Shown here in pieces: positions 16,535-24,151 of a stretch of DNA of 61,253 nucleotides. The notes beneath the pieces are model-generated. The model ran no database searches and was not told the DNA's origin. It saw only the letters and a list, made by a program, of their open reading frames with translations. The stretch's first letter is position 1; each line of letters begins with the position of its first letter. Position numbers and translations under genes: made by a program. Origin of the DNA: Pseudomonadota bacterium (GTDB lineage: Bacteria; Pseudomonadota; Gammaproteobacteria; Burkholderiales; Rhodocyclaceae); the NCBI GenBank assembly GCA_018262245.1, contig JAGTRV010000012.1, forward strand, positions 1 to 61,253. Direction: 5' to 3'.

Positions 16535-17449
16535 TCATGCCATTGTCAGCCAATCGCCATGGGCGGCGTCTTCGCCACGGACGCAGGCGAAATAGGCCTT
16601 CTGCAGACGCCGGGTCAGCGGCCCGGGGCGACCCGTACCAATGCGCCGGGCATCGACTTCGACCACGGGTGTGATCTCGGCCGCCGTGCCGGTCAGGAAG
16701 ACCTCATCGGCGCAAACCACCTCGTCGCGGGTCAGGCGCTTGCTGCGCAACACCAGGCCGGCCTCCGCGGCCAGCGTGCAGACCGTACGACGGGTGATGC
16801 CGTCGAGCGCCGAAGCACTGTCCGGCTGCAGCAATTCACCATCGCGGACGATGAACAGGTTTTCGCTGGAGCCTTCGGAAACATAGCCATCGGTATCAAG
16901 CAGCAGCGCTTCGTCGTAGCCGTCGCGGCGCGCCTCGCGCACGGCGAGGATGGAGTTCGAATAGAGCGAGATCGCCTTGGCACGGCACATCTGCACGTTG
17001 GGATGGTGCCGGGCGTAGGACGACACGCGGACGCGGATGCCCTCCTCGATCGCCTTGCCGCCGAGGTAGGCGCCCCACGGCCAGGCGGCGACCATGACCT
17101 GCGCTGCCGCACCGGCCGGATCGACGCCCAGTTTTTCAGCACCGAGAAAGACCAGCGGCCGGATGTAGGCGCTGCTGAAATTGTTGCGCGTCACCGCCTC
17201 ACGGCAGGCGGTGGCCAGTGTTTCGCGGTCAAAAGGCAGGTCAATGGCCAGGATGTGAGCCGAATCCTCCAGCCGGCGCAGATGCTCGGCGAGCCGGAAG
17301 ATGGCCGGCCCACGCGGCGTTTCGTAAGCACGGATGCCCTCGAAACAGCCGTAGCCGTAATGCAGGGTATGGGTCAGCACGTGCACCTTGGCATCGCGCC
17401 AGGGCAGCCACTGGCCGTCGAGCCAGATAAATCCGTCGCGGTCTTGCAT
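16535..17449 (-). CDS. ilvE: Branched-chain amino acid aminotransferase
   Basis: A class IV PLP aminotransferase that interconverts Leu/Ile/Val and their 2-oxo acids. The 304-residue length is normal. Motifs are VHVLTHTLHYGYGCFEGIRAY near the N-terminus, the likely PLP Lys in CRAKAISLYSNSIL, GYVSEGSSENLF, and DEVFLTGTAAEITPV with DGITR for cofactor phosphate. The ATG at 17449 is preceded by GAGGAAATCC. It is monocistronic, with a 230-bp upstream region that holds an inverted repeat (17603-17618). Confidence 0.95.
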   Translation of the reverse strand: MQDRDGFIWLDGQWLPWRDAKVHVLTHTLHYGYGCFEGIRAYETPRGPAIFRLAEHLRRLEDSAHILAIDLPFDRETLATACREAVTRNNFSSAYIRPLVFLGAEKLGVDPAGAAAQVMVAAWPWGAYLGGKAIEEGIRVRVSSYARHHPNVQMCRAKAISLYSNSILAVREARRDGYDEALLLDTDGYVSEGSSENLFIVRDGELLQPDSASALDGITRRTVCTLAAEAGLVLRSKRLTRDEVVCADEVFLTGTAAEITPVVEVDARRIGTGRPGPLTRRLQKAYFACVRGEDAAHGDWLTMA

Positions 17450-17602
17450 GATGGATTTCCTCAAAATGGGGTGAAACCGGCAGTGGCCGGAGGGCCGCGT
17501 GAGGGTGGCGCGGTGGGTTCCGTCGGGGCCGCTACCGGGTAGGTGGGCTGCTGGCGGAGCTTTGGGGTGAGGCTAGGATGGGCCGGTTTTCGGCCTCGCT
17601 CA

Positions 17603-17618
17603 AACGATTTGAATCGTT
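17603..17618. promoter_or_regulatory. Inverted repeat in the ilvE upstream region
   Basis: AACGATT-TG-AATCGTT is a perfect 7-bp inverted repeat about 155 bp before ilvE, between it and the end of a LysR gene. It could be an operator, but no regulator can be assigned. The rest of 17450-17679 shows only a 5-bp G+C hairpin at 17581-17595. Confidence 0.3.
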
Positions 17619-17679
17619 ATCGAGTGAATCAGGTTCATCCGATGGCTGAAGCTGGCTTCAAGTCACCTGGCGAAAAACT

Positions 17680-18555
17680 TCATTTTTGGCTGGTTTTTCG
17701 GGTGGAGCGCAGCAGCCAGCGAATGAAGGCCATGATCGCCGGTTTTTCCTGCACGGCTGGCGGGGCGACAATGTAAAAGCTGCGGTCCGCGCAATCCTGC
17801 GGAAAGGGTCGAATCAGCCGGCCTTCGGCCAGATAGGGTGCGGCCAGCGTGCCGGCCATCAGGGCCACGCCGTGGCCGGCGACAGCGGCTTCAAGCATGA
17901 GCAGCGCGTCTTCGTAATTCGGGCCGGTCGACGGTTCCGGGTGCTGGATGCCAGCCGCCGCGAACCAGCGTTGCCATGACAGCAGCGGATGGCGCAGCAA
18001 GCGGACCTGATCGAGATCCTGCGGTGTATTCAGGCTGGCCGCCAGTCCCGGACTGCACACCGGAAAAACCCGTTCCTCGAACAGTTTCCAGGCGAGCAGA
18101 CCGGGCCATTCCTCCTCGCCATAACGCAGCCCGATATCGGCCTCGCCGTTGAGCAGCGGGCCGAGGCCGGTGGCGGTGCCGAGGCTGAATTCGAGGTCCG
18201 GGTGGGCCTCCTGATATTCCGCCACGCGCATGACCAGCCACTTGCTGCCGAGCGCCGGCGCTGCCGAAATGCGCAGCCGTTCGCGTTGAGGGGCGCGTAG
18301 CACGGCGCTGGCTTCGTCGAGTCGCAACAAGGCATCGCGCACCACGGCCAGATAACGCCGCCCGGCGGTGGTCAGCACCACGGCCCGATGCCGGCGCTCG
18401 AACAGCGCCTGGCCGAGATGTTCCTCCAGTTGCCGAATGCGATGGCTGATCGCCGAGGGCGTCAGGTGCAGGGCCTCGGCCGCAGCCAGAAAGCTGCCGA
18501 GCCGGGCGGCGGCTTCGAAGGCGGGCAGGGTGTGGAGCGGCGGCAGGTCGTGCAT
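17680..18555 (-). CDS. LysR-family regulator, GcvA-like
   Basis: A 291-residue regulator. The winged HTH is at about 8-50 (AAARLGSFLAAAEALHLTPSAISHRI in two helices), followed by a GcvA-type effector domain (RISAAPALGSKWLVMRVAEYQ; EADIGLRYGEEEWPGLLAWKLFEE). The ATG at 18555 places the HTH as in GcvA; the longer reading to 18660 has no family resemblance. It is divergent from a short leader ORF and chorismate mutase, with about 300 bp between them, so it may control the chorismate mutase-EamA pair. Confidence 0.9.
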   Translation of the reverse strand: MHDLPPLHTLPAFEAAARLGSFLAAAEALHLTPSAISHRIRQLEEHLGQALFERRHRAVVLTTAGRRYLAVVRDALLRLDEASAVLRAPQRERLRISAAPALGSKWLVMRVAEYQEAHPDLEFSLGTATGLGPLLNGEADIGLRYGEEEWPGLLAWKLFEERVFPVCSPGLAASLNTPQDLDQVRLLRHPLLSWQRWFAAAGIQHPEPSTGPNYEDALLMLEAAVAGHGVALMAGTLAAPYLAEGRLIRPFPQDCADRSFYIVAPPAVQEKPAIMAFIRWLLRSTRKTSQK

Positions 18556-18669
18556 GGTGGCAGGCCGGGGGCGAGTGATTGGGCTATGCCGAGTATTCTG
18601 CCCGAATACAGCCGGTTCGTTATTTCGGTCGTCTTGACGCAGCGCACAATATGCCTTCAAAATGGACCA

Positions 18670-18762
18670 ATGAACTGCGAAATCTCCCTGTTTTCCCTGA
18701 AGGCCCCGTCTCGCCGCATCCTGCGTGCGTGGCGCGTTGCCATTCGTCCGGGGCCGGGGTGA
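18670..18762 (+). CDS. Possible 30-codon leader ORF ahead of chorismate mutase
   Basis: ATG to TGA encodes 30 residues starting MNCEISLFSLK and rich in Arg/Pro towards the end. It ends 27 bases before a strong terminator hairpin (18790-18820) that itself precedes the chorismate mutase gene. A TTGACG element about 30 bases upstream could be a -35. The layout resembles an attenuator, but there is only one Phe pair region and one Trp, no run of regulatory codons, so the ORF may be incidental. Confidence 0.3.
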   Translation: MNCEISLFSLKAPSRRILRAWRVAIRPGPG

Positions 18763-18789
18763 AGTAGTCGATTTCTCCCAGAATTCAGC

Positions 18790-18820
18790 AAAGGCCGCGG
18801 ATTTGAACCCCGCGGCCTTT
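18790..18820 (+). terminator. Strong rho-independent terminator/attenuator upstream of chorismate mutase
   Basis: An 11-bp perfect stem (AAAGGCCGCGG with CCGCGGCCTTT) and a 9-base loop are followed by TTGTTTG on the plus strand. No convincing long gene ends just before it; only the 30-codon ORF does. It stands 40 bp before the chorismate mutase start, so it may be a conditional terminator. Confidence 0.75.
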
Positions 18821-18860
18821 TTGTTTGCCCCTTGTTTATCCCTGATCGAAAGGAAGCGCC

Positions 18861-19190
18861 ATGACCCGTATTGCCCACCGAATCGCCCAATGCGCCTCGC
18901 TGGCTGAAGTGCGCCAGAACATCGACCGGCTGGATCGCGAACTGGTCATGCTGATTGCCGAGCGCGGGGCTTACGTGACACAGGCGGCTGGTTTCAAGAA
19001 AACGGCTGTCGAAGTTCCGGCCCCGCCGCGGGTGGTGCAGGTGCTGGCCAAGGTGAACGCTCTGGCGCTGGAAGTCGGTGCCGAGCCGGCCGTGGTCGAC
19101 GCCACCTGGCGCGCCATGATCGCCGCCTTCATCGACAGCGAGCGCCTTCATCAGGCCGCCTTGCATCCTCCTGCGCCACAAGCGAATTGA
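18861..19190 (+). CDS. AroQ-type chorismate mutase (PchB-like)
   Basis: A 109-residue all-helical AroQ fold expected to convert chorismate to prephenate in the cytoplasm, or to act as an isochorismate-pyruvate lyase as PchB does. Visible features are the helix-1 motif VRQNIDRLDRELVMLIAERGAYV with the active-site Arg/Lys, FKKTAVEVPAPPRVVQVL, and WRAMIAAFIDSE in helix 3. A GAAAGGAAGC ribosome site precedes the ATG. It is monofunctional, with no fused prephenate dehydratase or dehydrogenase. An EamA exporter follows at 13 bp. A strong hairpin 40 bp upstream may attenuate transcription. Confidence 0.87.
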   Translation: MTRIAHRIAQCASLAEVRQNIDRLDRELVMLIAERGAYVTQAAGFKKTAVEVPAPPRVVQVLAKVNALALEVGAEPAVVDATWRAMIAAFIDSERLHQAALHPPAPQAN

Positions 19191-19203
19191 ACCGGAGAAA
19201 CCT

Positions 19204-20088
19204 ATGTCCGTCCCCCTCGCCTATCTCGGCATCGTCCTGATCTGGTCCACCACGCCGCTCGCCATCCAGTGGAGCAGCCAAGGTGTCGGCTTTGCCCTCG
19301 CCGTGCTCGCCCGCATGGTGATCGGTGTCGTTGTCGCCGGCCTGCTGGTCGCGCTGTGGCGTATCCCCTTTCCGCTGCATGAACGGGCACGCCGCGCCTA
19401 TCTGGTCGGCGGGCTGTCCCTGTTCGGCGGCATGGCACTGACCTATTGGGGCGCCCGCTATGTGCATTCCGGGCTGATTTCGGTGATGTTCGGCCTGTCG
19501 CCGCTGGCCGCTGCCATTCTGGGTGCGATCTTTGTCGGTGAGCGCTCGCTGACGCCGGTCAAGCTGATCGGCATGTTGCTCGGTGCTGTCGGTCTGGCGA
19601 CCATCTTCATCCACGGCGACACGCTGGGCCATGAACACGCGCTGGCCGGGCTGTTCGCCGTGCTCTGTGCGGTCACGGTCTACTCCGGCGGCATGGTCTG
19701 GCTCAAACAGATCGGGGACGACAGCCCGCCGCTGGCCACCACCGTCGGTTCATTGACCGTGTCGCTACCGCTGTTCGGGCTGGTCTGGTGGCTCAGCGGC
19801 GCCCAGTTGCCCGCCGTCGTGCCGCCGCGCGCTGGGGCGGCGGTTGTCTATCTCGGTGTGTTCGGCTCGGTGATTGGTTTCGCGCTGTACTACTACGTGA
19901 TCAAGCATCTCGAAACCTCGAAAGTCGCCCTGATCACGCTGATTACTCCGGTCATCGCCCTGCTGCTCGGCAACTGGCTCAACGGCGAAACGATCGGCTT
20001 GCGCCTGTGGATCGGCACCGTGCTGATCCTGGTCGGCCTGAGCGTGCATCAATGGGAGATGCTGGCCGGCTTCCGGCGGCGCACCTGA
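19204..20088 (+). CDS. EamA/DMT-family transporter
   Basis: A 294-residue transporter with about ten membrane segments and duplicated EamA domains (first about 5-135, second about 145-285; LGVFGSVIGFALYYYVIKH in the second). It is 13 bp behind chorismate mutase and so likely co-transcribed, which raises the possibility that it exports an aromatic compound; this is inference. The gene ends just before a 9-bp hairpin. Confidence 0.88.
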   Translation: MSVPLAYLGIVLIWSTTPLAIQWSSQGVGFALAVLARMVIGVVVAGLLVALWRIPFPLHERARRAYLVGGLSLFGGMALTYWGARYVHSGLISVMFGLSPLAAAILGAIFVGERSLTPVKLIGMLLGAVGLATIFIHGDTLGHEHALAGLFAVLCAVTVYSGGMVWLKQIGDDSPPLATTVGSLTVSLPLFGLVWWLSGAQLPAVVPPRAGAAVVYLGVFGSVIGFALYYYVIKHLETSKVALITLITPVIALLLGNWLNGETIGLRLWIGTVLILVGLSVHQWEMLAGFRRRT

Positions 20089-20095
20089 GTTGGGT

Positions 20096-20123
20096 CATCG
20101 GGGCTGGTTCAGCGGCCCCGATG
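20096..20123. terminator. Hairpin between convergent EamA and GFA genes
   Basis: CATCGGGGC pairs perfectly with GCCCCGATG around a 10-base loop, 8 bp after the EamA stop and 17 bp before the end of the convergent gene. No T-run is present, so it may be a bidirectional weak terminator. Confidence 0.45.
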
Positions 20124-20139
20124 CTCATCTGACGACGCC

Positions 20140-20487
20140 CTAGCGGGAGCGCCCGTCGATATGGGTGACCGCCAGCGACGATAGTTCGACCCCCTCAAGG
20201 CAACGCGCATTGATCGCCGCCTTGCGATTCCCGGCCGGGTCCGTACCCTCGCCAAACGGATGAATGCCGCACTTCGGGCAGAAGTGATGCTTGATCGACT
20301 GCTTGCCGAAGGTGTAGGTGGCCAGATTGCTCTCCGGCGTCAGCAGGCGCAACTTGTCGCGCGGCACGAACCAGTGCAGCGAGCCCATGCGCGAACAGAT
20401 GGAGCAATTGCAATCCATGACCTTGGAGAGCTCACCCTCCACTTCGAAAGCGATTTGCCCACAGTGACAGCTGCCTTTGTAGATCAT
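20140..20487 (-). CDS. GFA-family zinc-binding protein (glutathione-dependent formaldehyde-activating enzyme-like)
   Basis: A 115-residue GFA/CENP-V fold protein. Zinc ligands are visible as SCHCGQI (7-9), CNCSICSR (about 26-31) and FCPKCGIHPFG (about 70-74). Members bind zinc and sometimes S-hydroxymethylglutathione. Most are annotated only by fold, and this short version has no extra domain. It lies 43 bp after a START-like gene on the same strand, so they may form a pair. Confidence 0.88.
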   Translation of the reverse strand: MIYKGSCHCGQIAFEVEGELSKVMDCNCSICSRMGSLHWFVPRDKLRLLTPESNLATYTFGKQSIKHHFCPKCGIHPFGEGTDPAGNRKAAINARCLEGVELSSLAVTHIDGRSR

Positions 20488-20529
20488 GCCGGTTCTCCTG
20501 GATTGGTGAAATTGGGTGTGGCGGGAAGC

Positions 20530-20973
20530 TTATTGCGGAATTTCAGGTTCAACCAGCGCCGCCAGTTGCCCCAGTGATTCCTGCCAGCCGAGATAGCACA
20601 TCTCGACCGGAATCGCGTCCGGAATGCCCTCCTGCACGATATTGAGCTCGGTGCCACATAACACCGGCGTCAGCGAGATGGTTACCTGCAGAACACCCGG
20701 CAGATTGGGGTCGTCGAACTGGTCGGTATAGCGCAGCAGTGCGTTGGGAACGAGTTCGAGATACTCGCCGCTGAACGTATGACCTTGCTGCGTCGTGAAG
20801 TTGGTAAACGACATCCGGAAAGTCCCACCCACCCGCGCTTCCATGTGGTGAACCGTGCAGGTGAAACCATGCGGCGGCAGCCACTTGGCCATTGCTTCGG
20901 GGGTCGTAAAGGCGCGATACACGCGCTCGGCCGGGGCTTTCAAGACGCGGTGAAGACGAACGGTGCCTGGCAT
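20530..20973 (-). CDS. SRPBCC/AHSA1-type START-like protein
   Basis: A 147-residue helix-grip fold protein of the AHSA1 group. The N-terminal strand and helix HRVLKAPAERVYRAFTTPEAMAKWLPP, the GGTFRMSF strand and the C-terminal helix with GWQESLGQLAALVEP fit the family. These proteins bind hydrophobic ligands or partner proteins; enzymatic activity is rarely known. The ATG at 20973 has a GGAG about 11 bases upstream and gives the typical domain boundary; an upstream start at 21012 would add 13 residues without homology. Confidence 0.85.
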   Translation of the reverse strand: MPGTVRLHRVLKAPAERVYRAFTTPEAMAKWLPPHGFTCTVHHMEARVGGTFRMSFTNFTTQQGHTFSGEYLELVPNALLRYTDQFDDPNLPGVLQVTISLTPVLCGTELNIVQEGIPDAIPVEMCYLGWQESLGQLAALVEPEIPQ

Positions 20974-21033
20974 GGTGTTGTGCTCCGGTGAAGGGGTAGG
21001 CGTTCGACGCATTTTTGGGAGGGAGGTTCTCCG

Positions 21034-21837
21034 TTATTCCCGCTTGCTGACGTAGCGGCCGCTGACCCAGCGTTGCGCTGTCGGATGGATGCGGTACCAG
21101 CCGTTACGCACCTCGTAGATCGCCAGCAGCGCGCCATTGGCCACGGCGCCGAGTTGGGTGCCATCCACGCCAGGCTTGTCGCGGATGCGGAGCGAGGGCG
21201 TATTGACCTCGCCCTGGAACAGGGCCTGCGGCGGCGCGGGAGGATTGGTTGCCGCGCCCATCGCCGCGGCGATCAGCGGGAGAAAGCCGGCCTGGGCGGC
21301 GGCCACGCTGTTGCCACCAAAGAAGGCGGTGCCGGGGCAAGACTTGGTATTGCCGCTGCCGTTGGTGCGTTGTCCGGTATTCAGATCCCACCAGTGGTGA
21401 TAAACCACGTGATCCGTGTCGCAGGGCAGGCCAAAACGCATCAACAGCCGCGCATTAACGGTCACGATAGCCTTGCGCTGGGCATCGCTCATGACGTCCC
21501 CGCCCAGATCAAAATTGCCCAGGTTCTCGATGCACAGGCCATTTTGATTAGCTCCCTTGATGCCGGCCGGAATCGTGTTGAAGCTGCGGCACAGAACAAC
21601 GTCGCCATCCGGGAATACGGTCAGGTTCTGGGCGATTTCAGCAAATCCACGCTCCAGATGGGAGCGCTCCATGCTTTCACACAGGGCGATGTGGTTATTG
21701 CCCTTGAAATGGGCATAACCCGGAATATAGGTATGGTGGTTCTGGATGAGGCCGATCTGCCGGTCAAACCGATTGGCATTGAGCCAGCCGGTGAATTCGA
21801 CCAGCGACATGCGGACGAACTTTCCCTTTTTTTCCAT
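21034..21837 (-). CDS. N-acetylmuramoyl-L-alanine amidase-like protein with C-terminal SH3b domain
   Basis: A 267-residue protein with an amidase_2/PGRP-like domain (about 25-185), with possible zinc ligands in HHTYIPGYAHF and TDHVVYHHWWDL plus SCPGTAFFGG, and then a C-terminal bacterial SH3 domain (about 205-264, NTPSLRIRDKPGVDGTQLG). Such enzymes cut the amide between MurNAc and the stem peptide. No signal peptide is visible (the N-terminus is charged MEKKGKFVRMS), so export would need a holin, another route or lysis; a phage-endolysin-like or toxin-like origin is possible. No phage genes adjoin. Catalytic residues were not confirmed by alignment. Confidence 0.75.
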   Translation of the reverse strand: MEKKGKFVRMSLVEFTGWLNANRFDRQIGLIQNHHTYIPGYAHFKGNNHIALCESMERSHLERGFAEIAQNLTVFPDGDVVLCRSFNTIPAGIKGANQNGLCIENLGNFDLGGDVMSDAQRKAIVTVNARLLMRFGLPCDTDHVVYHHWWDLNTGQRTNGSGNTKSCPGTAFFGGNSVAAAQAGFLPLIAAAMGAATNPPAPPQALFQGEVNTPSLRIRDKPGVDGTQLGAVANGALLAIYEVRNGWYRIHPTAQRWVSGRYVSKRE

Positions 21838-21991
21838 GGCGTTCCCCTGTTGGTGAGAGATGCATCATTCGTGCAACAACTAGCAGTACTGGTCTGCCCA
21901 GTATTGTTTTAAGGACTGGAGTATTCGTGTTCATGACGCACAACGTTGAAAATCACCGGACGAAGGCAAGCGCAGCTTGCCGGAGGGGATG

Positions 21992-22615
21992 TTAGCCAAC
22001 AGTGGCACGTGTTCCATGTTTTAGCCCACGCGCGACAACCAAGGCGCCATAAATGACCGGAAGATTTGGCATTAGCGTTTGAAGTTCTCCCTCCGCGACT
22101 CCCAACATCGCTTCAGCAGCTTTGAGGTAGCCCTGCCCCTCAAAAACTCGAAACTCTTCAAGGATCAGGTTGTGAGGACTGGATTTCACCAAATACCCCA
22201 TATTTCCTGTTGCTCCATCGAGGTGCTGAATATTTTCGTAGAAGAAGAGACCAACAGAGTCGTTGCAGATAGGCTCAGCTAAACCGAATTTCAATTTGTA
22301 TTCTTCGATCCGCTGTCGGGCTGATCGGTAATCAGCATGAGCGAGGGAGTCAGCGCACTGACGGATGACAATTATTTGATTGTACTTTTCGGGGAGAATG
22401 TCCTTTATGTGGCGTTCTAGTTTTTTGCGAGGGTAGTCCACATGTTTCCGAACAAAATCATCAAACGAGTGGCGTGTTAAATGCTCCTTGTGAACGCTTG
22501 CTTCCGCAAGCAGCCGAATATGAAACTCCACTCGACGCGCTCGTGCCATCAATTCGAGCATAGTTTCGACGGATTGCTCGAAGTACTGCGCCAAGGCGTT
22601 TGCGTTCTTATCCAT
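21992..22615 (-). CDS. Hypothetical protein, A+T-richer orphan
   Basis: A 207-residue soluble, charged protein with mostly helical predicted character, starting MDKNANALAQYFEQ and containing a patch MLELMARARRVEFHIRLLAEASVHKEHL. I recognise no family. Its codon use and its flanks (about 22000-22850) are visibly richer in A+T than neighbouring genes, which suggests horizontal acquisition. No integrase, repeat or tRNA flanks it. HEPN-like or abortive-infection roles are conceivable from the helical RHSFDDFVRKHVDYPRKKLE region but are not supported by a recognisable motif. Confidence 0.65.
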   Translation of the reverse strand: MDKNANALAQYFEQSVETMLELMARARRVEFHIRLLAEASVHKEHLTRHSFDDFVRKHVDYPRKKLERHIKDILPEKYNQIIVIRQCADSLAHADYRSARQRIEEYKLKFGLAEPICNDSVGLFFYENIQHLDGATGNMGYLVKSSPHNLILEEFRVFEGQGYLKAAEAMLGVAEGELQTLMPNLPVIYGALVVARGLKHGTRATVG

Positions 22616-22864
22616 GTGGCTAACTATTAAGTAAGCCTCCCAAAATGGCAGGCATATTCATCAATACAAAATTTAAAAATTACGTCAAACCATATGGATG
22701 ATGGAAATATGTGTGTCCGAAAGTGGCTGTAAATACCATGCATCCATTTTGCATCGGAACATCAATGCTATCTGTTCCAAGCTTCGGGTACGAGCATAGT
22801 GAATGGCTATGCCGTTGGCAATCTTGTGTGGCCTGTTGAGCGCAGTTCGGTCTGCAGAAACGAA
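22616..22864. other. A+T-rich gap without a recognised gene
   Basis: About 250 bases between the hypothetical gene start and the pstS terminator. The composition is visibly lower in G+C than the flanks, with runs such as AAAATTTAAAAATTACG. I see no ORF of note, RNA motif or repeat; it probably holds the promoter of the minus-strand hypothetical gene. Confidence 0.5.
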
Positions 22865-22890
22865 AACGCCTCGCGCTAAGGCGAGGCGTT
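22865..22890 (-). terminator. Rho-independent terminator of pstS
   Basis: AACGCCTCGC pairs perfectly with GCGAGGCGTT over a 6-base loop, 19 bases past the pstS stop, and is followed on the minus strand by TTTTCGTTTC. Confidence 0.88.
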
Positions 22891-22909
22891 GTGCGTTGAG
22901 GTCCGGCAG

Positions 22910-23965
22910 TTATCGGAGGCTGTTTATGCCGATGGGAACGCCCTTTGCATCGACGATCTCCGAAATCACCCGGAAGGCTTTCCCCTGGATGATCGACGGC
23001 AGGCGGACGAAGTTGGCCTGTTTCGCCAGGTCGTCACCGCGCATGAATGCCTCGGTGAAAAAACGGGTGACCTGGATGGTTCGTTCCGGATTGTTGGAGA
23101 CTCGGGGCATGACGATAAAAGTGCCCATCGTGATGGGCCAGCTGCTTTTCCCGGTCTGGTTGGTCAGCGTCTGAGTGAAGTCGCCGGTCTGCTTCCAGAC
23201 GCTCTGGGCAAGCGCTTCACGGAAGGTGTAAGGCCCGGCTTCGACGATGGCGCCGTCCGCATTCTTCATGGCTGCCCCCGTGAGCTTGTAATCCAGTACG
23301 TAGTTGTAATCCACGTAACTGATGCTCCCGGGCGTCGATTTCACTGCTTCGGCAACGCCCTTGCTGCCCTTGACCGACGTGAACGAGGCTGGCCATTTGA
23401 GGTTCGTGGCAACGCCCATCTTCTGTTTCCATGCCGGACTGACCTTGGCCAGATAATCGGCAAAGTTGTAAGTGGTGCCAGAGCCATCGCTGCGGACGAC
23501 CGCGACTATCGGTTTCGCGGGAAGGCTCAGGCCGGGATTCAAGGCGCGGATCTCAGGTGCATCCCAGTGCTCAATTTCCCCCAGGAAGATTCTGGCCAGC
23601 GTGGGGCCGTCCAGAACAAGCGGTTTTTCCATCTTGGGCAGGTTGATGACGGGAACTGCGCCGGTGATGACCGTTGGAAAGAGGATAAGGTTGTCCTTGG
23701 CCAGTTGCTCATTTTTGAGAGCGACATCCGTGGCGCCGAAATCGGCCTGACGGGCGCGAGCTCTCTCGACCCCGGCCGATGAGCCGACGGGATCGTAGTT
23801 CAGCACGAAACCGCCTTCACGTTTCAGTTGATCCGCCCACAGCTTGTAGATCGGGTAGGCGGCAGACGACCCGGCACCGGTCATCGGTTCTGCGGCGATG
23901 AGGGTGCTGGCGTATAAAAACAACGCGGCGGCTAGCAGTGCTGCTCTGGACATTGGAGATTGCAT
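22910..23965 (-). CDS. pstS: Phosphate ABC transporter periplasmic binding protein PstS
   Basis: A 351-residue protein with a signal peptide (about 1-25) and a PstS fold. The phosphate-binding signatures are MTGAGSSAAYPIY near the mature N-terminus, DPVGSSAGVER, DFGATDVAL, and VRSDGSGTTYNFADYL. In Gram-negatives PstS delivers phosphate to PstCAB. Those permease genes are absent here, so this is an orphan copy with its own terminator, and may be a second, differently regulated binding protein. The start at 23965 has AGGAAAAA just upstream. Confidence 0.93.
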   Translation of the reverse strand: MQSPMSRAALLAAALFLYASTLIAAEPMTGAGSSAAYPIYKLWADQLKREGGFVLNYDPVGSSAGVERARARQADFGATDVALKNEQLAKDNLILFPTVITGAVPVINLPKMEKPLVLDGPTLARIFLGEIEHWDAPEIRALNPGLSLPAKPIVAVVRSDGSGTTYNFADYLAKVSPAWKQKMGVATNLKWPASFTSVKGSKGVAEAVKSTPGSISYVDYNYVLDYKLTGAAMKNADGAIVEAGPYTFREALAQSVWKQTGDFTQTLTNQTGKSSWPITMGTFIVMPRVSNNPERTIQVTRFFTEAFMRGDDLAKQANFVRLPSIIQGKAFRVISEIVDAKGVPIGINSLR

Positions 23966-24151
23966 TTTTTCCTGTTTTTGTAAGGGGGGCGGCAACTTGC
24001 ACCGAGCTGCCGTTGCGAGGGCGCGGATTTTACAAAATTTTCACGAACTTTCCCCGGGCGCTAGGCTGCTCACCATATCGGCAGGCCATCGCATCGAATG
24101 GGTTTGGATCGACTCGCGTTAGCTCGTCAAATCAAAGGTAAGTTCAATTAA

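Noticed and set aside
17581-17595. G+C hairpin after the GcvA-like gene as terminator
   Set aside because: Only a 5-bp stem, no T-run and about 90 bp from the stop; chance is likely in this composition.
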